A stretch of DNA of 64,000 bases, from the NCBI GenBank assembly GCA_016711225.1, contig JADJTK010000013.1, positions 124,001 through 188,000 on the forward strand. The letters are read 5' to 3'. The stretch is from Opitutaceae bacterium. GTDB lineage: Bacteria; Verrucomicrobiota; Verrucomicrobiia; Opitutales; Opitutaceae. Below the pieces are notes generated by a model. The model ran no database searches and was not told where the DNA came from. It saw only the letters and a list, made by a program, of their open reading frames with translations. Made by a program: the position numbers and the translations under genes. Positions 58,719 through 64,000 of the stretch are shown piece after piece (within the stretch, counting starts at the first letter, position 1; the number at the start of each line of letters is the position of its first letter).

Positions 58719-61559
58719 ATGAGAACTCGGCGAAAACGTCTGCGCCTCCTGGGGCTCCTCGGGCTGCTGATCGTCGCGCTCGGCGCGGCGGCTGCGGCTG
58801 GCTGGCTGCCGCCGCTCAATGATTGGGTGGAGCGCCGGTTGTTGGCCGAGCTGAGCGTCCTGGGAGTGGAGACGAGTGCCACCCAATTACGTGAACTTTC
58901 GTGGCGCCGGGCGGTCGTGGGGCCGGTGGAGCTGCAGTTGCCCGGGCTTACCGTGCGCGCCGACGAGGCGCGGGCTGAGCTGGGATGGAGAGTGTTGGCG
59001 GGGCGGGCTGCGCCCGCGGTGGTGCTTCGCGGGCTGGTACTCGATCTGACCCTCGAGCGCTGGGCCGAGCTGCGCGGCGCGCTCCAGTCGCAGAGTGGCG
59101 GTTTCCCCTACGGCCGCCTGGACGTCGAGGAGTCGAGAGTCGTCTTGCGGCAGGGGGAGCGGCGGCTGGAGCTGCCGTTTTCGGGTTTCATTGATTCTCG
59201 GGTGGAGGAGTGGCGTGCGGAAGTGGTGGTAATGGCGCCCGCACTGGCCGGCCGGATGAAGGTGCGCACCGACCTCGGGGAGGACTCGGTCGAGCTCGAG
59301 CTGCGCGAGGGGCGGGTCGCCCCGACCCCGTGGCGGGAGCTGCTTGCCGGCCTTGCTCCGCCCAGCCTGCTGGCGCTCGACACGACGCCCGAAGGGGTAA
59401 TCCAGATCTCGGGAACAACGGTATTTGCGAGCGGGCGGCTGCGTCAGGCCAGAATGGAGGCGAGTTTGCCCGCGTTGCTCTGGCGACCGGAGGGCCAGCA
59501 AGCCGACCTGGGCGCAGTGAGTCTGCAGCTCGGCGCTGGAGCGGACGGACGGTGGCGTTTGGAGGCCCGCACGGAAGCGCTGGCCTGGCAGCGCGAGGAA
59601 ATGGCCGCCGGGCTGACCGATCTTGATTTCGTGATGGAGCCGGGCTCGGCCCAGATGAGCTTCGCCGGAGGCCGGGCCGTGGTGGCAGGCACGGAGGTGA
59701 AGCTGCACGGGCGGTGCGAGGCGCACTGGGGCGAGACGATCAAGGCAGCGCAGGTCGAGGCGCAGCTCAAACTCGAGCCGACCGCTCACACGGGGTGGCG
59801 CCTGGCGGAGCCCTGTGAACTGGCCGCGCGCTGGAATGGTGCTGAGTTGATGCTCACGGTGCCGGCACTGGAGCTGGATTTGCCGACGCGGGTGCAGGTT
59901 GGGGCACTGGAGGCCACGGTAGTTGGACTCCTGAGCGAGCATCCGGCCATGACGGCTCGGGCCCGGGTGGCGACCACGCCGCTGCAGGGATCAACGGGGG
60001 CCGGCCTCGTCGTAACCCCGGCGCAGGTGGTGGCGCAGGTATCGCTCTCCGCCGGGCTCACCCACGGACAGGAAGGGGCGCGGCTAGAGTGGACGGTGCC
60101 GCAGCAGCGCCGGGACTTTGTCTGGGAGGGAGGCAGGGCGGAGGCGGCGATTGGGGGCGAGGGGCTCCTTAATCTCGATCGTAGTTATGTATCCGGGCGG
60201 GCTACTGTCGAGGTTCGGACGTTTTCGGCCTCCGGAGCGGATTGGTATGCGGCGGCGCAGACGGGCTCGTTTGGTGTGCGCTGGCCGCGGGTCTGGCTGG
60301 ATTCGCTGCGCCGCTGGAGTGGGCTGCCCGTGGGGCGTTTGGCGCGCGAACTGGCTTGGGCCGGCGACTACGAAGTTAAGGTCACCGAGGGACAGGCCCG
60401 GCAAGGGCGAGCGGTCCGGGTGGAGGGAGTGGAGCTGCGCGCGACCTCGCGCGGGGCCGAGCTCTTTGAAACCGGGGGCGCCGATGTGGCCCTGAGTGTG
60501 GCCGACGCCGCCTTCGGGGGATTGCGACTCTCCAAGGGGAAGCTGCAGGCCGGTTTTGGGCTGGATGGTGGCGCCGTGCAGGGTGGATTCGCCCTGCCGG
60601 GGCTCGAGTTGAATCCGGCCTTCACTCAGACATTGCACTGGAACGACGGCCTAGTAGCGGAGGGCACTTTCGGTTTCGAGTCGACGGTGCTGGGGGGCGA
60701 GGGAGCATGGGGCGACTGGTTGCCGGCCTTGGCCGGGTGCAAGCTCACCGGCGGCATTGGATTGCAGGGACGGTCCCGCTACGCCGGGGGCGAATGGATG
60801 GCGGGCGCCGATCTGGCACTGCAAGATTTCGGCGTGGCTTGGCCGGCCCAGAAGGTCGCGGTTGAGCAGATCAACGGCACCTTGGCGCTGGCGGATTTGG
60901 GAGCACTGCGCTCGGCACCGGAGCAGCGCCTCAAGATCGGACGGGCAGACCTGGCTGGAGTGGAGCTGACGAATACCGAGGTGGCGTATGCCCTCGATGG
61001 TCCAGGGCGGGTCGCGATCGCGAAACTCGAGGCCGAGGCGTTTGGCGGGCGGGTGGCGGCTGCCGGTTTCGAGTTCGATCCGCGGCAGCCCTCGCTTTCG
61101 ACGAAGCTGGAGGTGAAGCGGGCGCGGATGGAGCAGTTGCTGCGCTTGTTCGATGACGTGCCCGCCGAGGCTGAAGGGCCGGTCGACGGTGAGTTGGCCG
61201 TTTCCTGGCGCGACGGGCAGTTGCAGCTGGGCACCGGCTTTTTTGGACTCACCAATGGCGAACTCGGTCGGGTGCGCTTCACGCGCGATCTGCATCTGCT
61301 CACCTCGGGGCGTTCGCCGAACAGCATCGGCTACGCTTCGTTACTGGAGCTCGAGCGTTCGATCCAGAATCTGAATTTCAACCGCCTGCGCATCGACACC
61401 TACCCGAAGGACGCGCCCGGGCAGTCGCTGCGGTTGCGGCTGGTGGGGACACCGGTGGGCGGTACGATGGGCACGCCGGTGAATCTCGATGTGAACGTCA
61501 ACGCCCCGCTGGAGCATTTCCTGAACTGGGGACGTCCACACGGGGCGGCGGCACCTTGA
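58719..61559 (+). CDS. ydbH: YdbH-like AsmA-superfamily intermembrane protein
   Basis: A 946-residue protein with one N-terminal membrane segment (L-L-G-L-L-G-L-L-I-V-A-L-G-A-A-A-A-A-G-W) and a long, beta-rich periplasmic part made of repeated strands, as in AsmA/TamB/YdbH bridge proteins. The C-terminus (N-S-I-G-Y-A-S-L-L-E-L-E-R-S-I-Q-N-L, L-N-V-N-A type L-D-V-N-V-N-A-P-L-E) is the part that matches the YdbH family best. In E. coli YdbH works with the lipoprotein YnbE and with YdbL in moving phospholipid to the outer membrane. The next two genes are those partners, in the same order, so the assignment is well supported. Confidence 0.88.
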   Translation: MRTRRKRLRLLGLLGLLIVALGAAAAAGWLPPLNDWVERRLLAELSVLGVETSATQLRELSWRRAVVGPVELQLPGLTVRADEARAELGWRVLAGRAAPAVVLRGLVLDLTLERWAELRGALQSQSGGFPYGRLDVEESRVVLRQGERRLELPFSGFIDSRVEEWRAEVVVMAPALAGRMKVRTDLGEDSVELELREGRVAPTPWRELLAGLAPPSLLALDTTPEGVIQISGTTVFASGRLRQARMEASLPALLWRPEGQQADLGAVSLQLGAGADGRWRLEARTEALAWQREEMAAGLTDLDFVMEPGSAQMSFAGGRAVVAGTEVKLHGRCEAHWGETIKAAQVEAQLKLEPTAHTGWRLAEPCELAARWNGAELMLTVPALELDLPTRVQVGALEATVVGLLSEHPAMTARARVATTPLQGSTGAGLVVTPAQVVAQVSLSAGLTHGQEGARLEWTVPQQRRDFVWEGGRAEAAIGGEGLLNLDRSYVSGRATVEVRTFSASGADWYAAAQTGSFGVRWPRVWLDSLRRWSGLPVGRLARELAWAGDYEVKVTEGQARQGRAVRVEGVELRATSRGAELFETGGADVALSVADAAFGGLRLSKGKLQAGFGLDGGAVQGGFALPGLELNPAFTQTLHWNDGLVAEGTFGFESTVLGGEGAWGDWLPALAGCKLTGGIGLQGRSRYAGGEWMAGADLALQDFGVAWPAQKVAVEQINGTLALADLGALRSAPEQRLKIGRADLAGVELTNTEVAYALDGPGRVAIAKLEAEAFGGRVAAAGFEFDPRQPSLSTKLEVKRARMEQLLRLFDDVPAEAEGPVDGELAVSWRDGQLQLGTGFFGLTNGELGRVRFTRDLHLLTSGRSPNSIGYASLLELERSIQNLNFNRLRIDTYPKDAPGQSLRLRLVGTPVGGTMGTPVNLDVNVNAPLEHFLNWGRPHGAAAP

Positions 61560-61614
61560 CGGGCATGCGAAACAACCGTTGCCCCGGCCGAACCCAACTT
61601 CCAACCTGCCAACC

Positions 61615-61815
61615 ATGAATATCCGCATGTACGCGACGCTGCTCGCGTTCGCCGGCGCCGGGCTCACCGGCTGTGTGTACACCACGGTCGAGGTGAAACC
61701 GATCCACATCACCGTGGATGTGAACGTCCGCGTCGAGAAGGCGCTGGATGACTTCTTCGGCGACCTCGACCGCAAGTCCACCACTCTCACTGCTCCGTCA
61801 ACCTCCCAGAAATGA
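61615..61815 (+). CDS. ynbE: YnbE-like small lipoprotein
   Basis: A 66-residue outer-membrane lipoprotein. The signal ends in L-T-G-C (lipid Cys20) and the short mature part V-E-V-K-P-I-H-I-T-V-D-V-N-V-R-V-E-K carries the alternating pattern of YnbE, which stacks on the end of the YdbH strand bundle. ATG 61615 is used; the frame is open to 61579. The stop overlaps the ydbL start (ATGA). Confidence 0.88.
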   Translation: MNIRMYATLLAFAGAGLTGCVYTTVEVKPIHITVDVNVRVEKALDDFFGDLDRKSTTLTAPSTSQK

Positions 61816-62189
61816 AGACCCAATTGGTTCGAGCCCTGTCGATGATGGTCCTGCTCGGCTTCGCGGTGCCCGCGGCCTTGGCCCAGGAGCCCGGGCTCAA
61901 GCAGCGGCTTGAGCAGCGCCTGCCCGCGCTTGACGACCTGCGCCTGCGGCAGATCGCCGGAGAGAACAACCGTGGTTTTCTCGAGGTTCGAGGGAAGGCC
62001 ACGCCCGAGGAGGTGCAGTTGGTGGAGGAGGAGAACCGGGATCGCTCCTCGGTCTACGAGGCAATCGCCGCCCGCAGTGAGACGACCAAGGATACGGTTG
62101 GTCGCGCACGGGCCAAGCAGATCGCCGCAGCCAGCGCCCGGGGGGTGTTGTTGCAGGATGCCAATGGCGCCTGGGCGCCCAAGCCGTAG
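61812..62189 (+). CDS. ydbL: YdbL-family (DUF1318) periplasmic protein
   Basis: A 125-residue exported protein with a signal peptide (cleavage near A-L-A-Q). The DUF1318 region is clear: L-R-Q-I-A-G-E-N-N-R-G-F-L-E-V-R, E-E-E-N-R-D-R-S-S-V-Y-E-A-I-A and A-K-Q-I-A-A-A-S-A-R-G. In E. coli YdbL modulates the YdbH-YnbE complex. It is translationally coupled to ynbE by a four-base overlap and ends the operon; a T run (62210-62215) follows the stop but without a convincing stem. Confidence 0.9.
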   Translation: MKTQLVRALSMMVLLGFAVPAALAQEPGLKQRLEQRLPALDDLRLRQIAGENNRGFLEVRGKATPEEVQLVEEENRDRSSVYEAIAARSETTKDTVGRARAKQIAAASARGVLLQDANGAWAPKP

Positions 62190-62314
62190 GGCGGGGCTGC
62201 CAGGCCGGCTTTTTTGCGGCGGAGCCCGGCAGGCTTCGCCGCCCGGCCTGGAACAAATCGCAGGATGCCTGCAATCCCCCGGTCGACCGCCGTCAACGGC
62301 GGGGCGTCCTTTGA

Positions 62315-64000
62315 CTACGGAGTCGCCGCTGCCGGTGCTGGGGGAGTGGCGACTGGAGTCGGCTCCGATGCTGCGGCTGGCGCCGGGGCCGGAGCGGGTT
62401 GATCGCCGTTGGTCGCTGGCGGCGAGGGCGGCGGGGGCCCGGGGTCGCGGGGGCCGAAGGTGAGGGCAAAGGTGGCGTCGAGGAAGGTCTGGCTCGCGTG
62501 AAAGAGGGTGTTGAATTCGGCTGAGCCGACCAGCTGAGTGGTGCCTCCCTGGCGTTCGCCGAGGAAAAGGGTCGAGTGTATCGCTTGATTTTCCTCGCCG
62601 GCGCCGCTGAGGGCGATGGAGAGATCGAGTTGGTAAACCCAGGGGCGGGGCTGGCCGTCGATCTCGGGCTGTTGGGCGAAGCTGTCACGCACGAAGTCGC
62701 GGGCGCGCAGGGTGCGCAGCTCCTCGAGGAGCTTGAGGACGGCGGCCTGGGTTTCAGTTTTCTCTGCTGCCAAGGCGGTCTCCCATGTTTGACCGGCAGG
62801 GAGGTCGCGGGCGAAGACCTCGGAAGCATCGGCCAGCCGGGTGAGTTTCAGCCCGGTGATGCGGGCTCCGGGGGGCAGGGCGCGCAGGGTTCGCTCGCGG
62901 TATTGTCGGGCGACGACGGGCAGTTCGGCGAGGATGTCGGCGCGGACCCGATAGACGAACTGGGCGCCGGCCACACGGGCGTAGGCGAAGGGCTTGCCGG
63001 CCTCGTTGCCGGTCACACCGATTTGCAGGGTAAGGGCGGGGGCGGTGGCGCTCGGGGTGGTGGCTCCGTTTTCCGGTGAGAGGGTGAGGGTGACCTCGCG
63101 TTCGGGGCGGTTGAATCCCCATTGCTCAAGTTCGGCCGGAAGGGGCGCGTCACTGTGGAAGGCGTCGGCGCTGAGCTGGCCGAGCTGGGTCATGAGTCGG
63201 GCGACAATGGCGGCATCGGCGGCCTGGGGCAGCGGGGTCTCGGCAGTCTGGCGATCAAGCACCTGCCACGCGCCCGTCTCCAGCCGTTGGAGCGAGACTT
63301 CGGGCTGGCCCGGGCTGCGCAGGGAGATGGCGGTGAGGCGGGCGGGCTCGAAATCGAGCAGGTGGCGGTCGCGCAGGGCGCTCTGGGCGTTGTGCAGACT
63401 GTCGAGGAGGGCATCCTCGACCTTGACGGTGAAGACGGCGGCGCGGTCCTCGAGCTTGGCGAAGAGCTCGGTCTCGGCGAAGTGGGCACCGATCTTGGGT
63501 TCGGAGGACACCGGGGCCCCGAGCAGGAGGATGGACCGGCGCCGTGTGCCCTCGACGGTGAGGCGCAGGGCGGGGTTCTCCAGGCCGGTGGCGCGGGCGT
63601 CGGGGGCGTCGAGGAAGGAGGCCACCCGCAGTTCGCGCAGGCGGTTGAGGGCGAGCTCGACGGCGTTCTTGTCGGCGCGGGTCTGGATGGGCGACTCGAA
63701 CATCCAGCGCTGGCCGCCGACCGGGCGGGCGAGGCGGACGCGAAGGTTCCCGGGGGCGGAGACCTGCACGGCGAGTGTGCGGGCCTCGAAGACGGGGATG
63801 TCGATCAAGCTGGTGTCGCGCAGTTGGTCGGGGGTGAGCTGAAGGGCCTCGACGAGGCTGCGGCCCACGACGTGGATGCGCGTGCCATCGGGGGACAGCA
63901 CATAGAGGCGGTTGCGCACCTGGGTGGCTGCGCCGATGGGCAACTCAAGGCGTTTCTCCCCGGAGCCGAGAACAAGGACGATGCCGGCGGGGGCAAGTCC
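62315..64000 (-). CDS. DUF4340 domain protein (5' end cut by window edge)
   Basis: The frame is open from the right edge (first residues seen G-L-A-P-A-G-I-V-L-V-L-G) to a stop at 62315, 562 residues. The DUF4340 pattern is visible in repeats of about 180 residues (L-Y-V-L-S-P-D-G-T-R-I-H-V-V, A-L-N-R-L-R-E-L-R-V, W-Q-V-L-D-R-Q, L-M-T-Q-L-G-Q-L-S-A-D-A-F, V-Y-R-V-R-A-D). The C-terminal 45 residues are a Pro/Ala/Thr-rich low-complexity tail. These proteins are usually membrane-anchored at the N-terminus and encoded next to Gld-type ABC transporter genes; that context would be outside the window. Convergent with ydbL. Confidence 0.82.
   Translation of the reverse strand, partial: GLAPAGIVLVLGSGEKRLELPIGAATQVRNRLYVLSPDGTRIHVVGRSLVEALQLTPDQLRDTSLIDIPVFEARTLAVQVSAPGNLRVRLARPVGGQRWMFESPIQTRADKNAVELALNRLRELRVASFLDAPDARATGLENPALRLTVEGTRRRSILLLGAPVSSEPKIGAHFAETELFAKLEDRAAVFTVKVEDALLDSLHNAQSALRDRHLLDFEPARLTAISLRSPGQPEVSLQRLETGAWQVLDRQTAETPLPQAADAAIVARLMTQLGQLSADAFHSDAPLPAELEQWGFNRPEREVTLTLSPENGATTPSATAPALTLQIGVTGNEAGKPFAYARVAGAQFVYRVRADILAELPVVARQYRERTLRALPPGARITGLKLTRLADASEVFARDLPAGQTWETALAAEKTETQAAVLKLLEELRTLRARDFVRDSFAQQPEIDGQPRPWVYQLDLSIALSGAGEENQAIHSTLFLGERQGGTTQLVGSAEFNTLFHASQTFLDATFALTFGPRDPGPPPPSPPATNGDQPAPAPAPAAASEPTPVATPPAPAAATP

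Noticed and set aside
62196..62245. A terminator after ydbL
   Set aside because: There is a T run at 62210-62215, but the only good hairpin (ggcggagcc/ggcttcgcc) lies after it, and the stem before it is too weak.

Overview
The window is GC-rich chromosomal DNA that most likely comes from a Verrucomicrobiota bacterium, probably near the Opitutaceae. This is inferred from gene content: a moxR-bat operon, a UvrA built of four ABC domains (a duplicated form known from the PVC group, e.g. Chlamydia), many secreted proteins sharing one small module at an end (a D-D-G-x-G-V..N/W-x-x-Y stretch, then V-E-x-S-x-D-L-x-x-W and R-R-F-x-R), and few recognisable Shine-Dalgarno sites. No rRNA, tRNA, CRISPR array, phage or transposase gene was seen.

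Layout. 1-4413 (minus): the 5' part of a RecA/KaiC-like gene cut by the window edge, gdhA with its terminator, then a metallo-beta-lactamase-fold gene overlapping a lone ABC ATPase. 4522-20243: an accessory block of secreted proteins. It holds two parallel beta-helix proteins (one frameshifted), two translationally coupled LacI-type regulators, a large LamG-like secreted protein, an SGNH esterase-like protein and a GH44 glycosidase interrupted by an in-frame UGA. Gene remnants lie between them. The block looks like a plant-polysaccharide-directed locus in partial decay. 20531-30070 (minus): a GNAT gene and a complete moxR-DUF58-batA-batB-batC-batD/E operon with a foreign-looking DUF4262 gene inside it. 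30139-33813: a release-factor-like gene, a PEGA lipoprotein, a DEAD-box helicase and lysC. 34056-40985 (minus): znuA-znuC-[two extra genes]-znuB and an M16 peptidase. 41216-49346 (plus): isochorismatase-like hydrolase, PilB/GspE ATPase, HDOD protein, gpmI, a secreted protein, dCMP deaminase, YqgE and an uncharacterised acidic protein. 49649-64000: a secreted protein with a tandem duplication, the giant uvrA (minus), ydbH-ynbE-ydbL (plus) and a DUF4340 gene cut by the right edge.

Two features cut across the window. First, it is dense in short repeats of two kinds: (i) at least five families of REP-like palindromes, mostly in inverted pairs; (ii) degenerate arrays of 7-9 bp units. Both occur between genes and also inside open reading frames of conserved proteins (uvrA, moxR, znuA, bat genes), where the frame stays open. 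Second, several genes carry single-base frame disruptions (beta-helix protein, PEGA lipoprotein, DEAD-box helicase, gpmI twice). Because gpmI is a core enzyme, some of these are probably sequencing or assembly indels. The in-frame UGA in the GH44 gene is a different kind of change.
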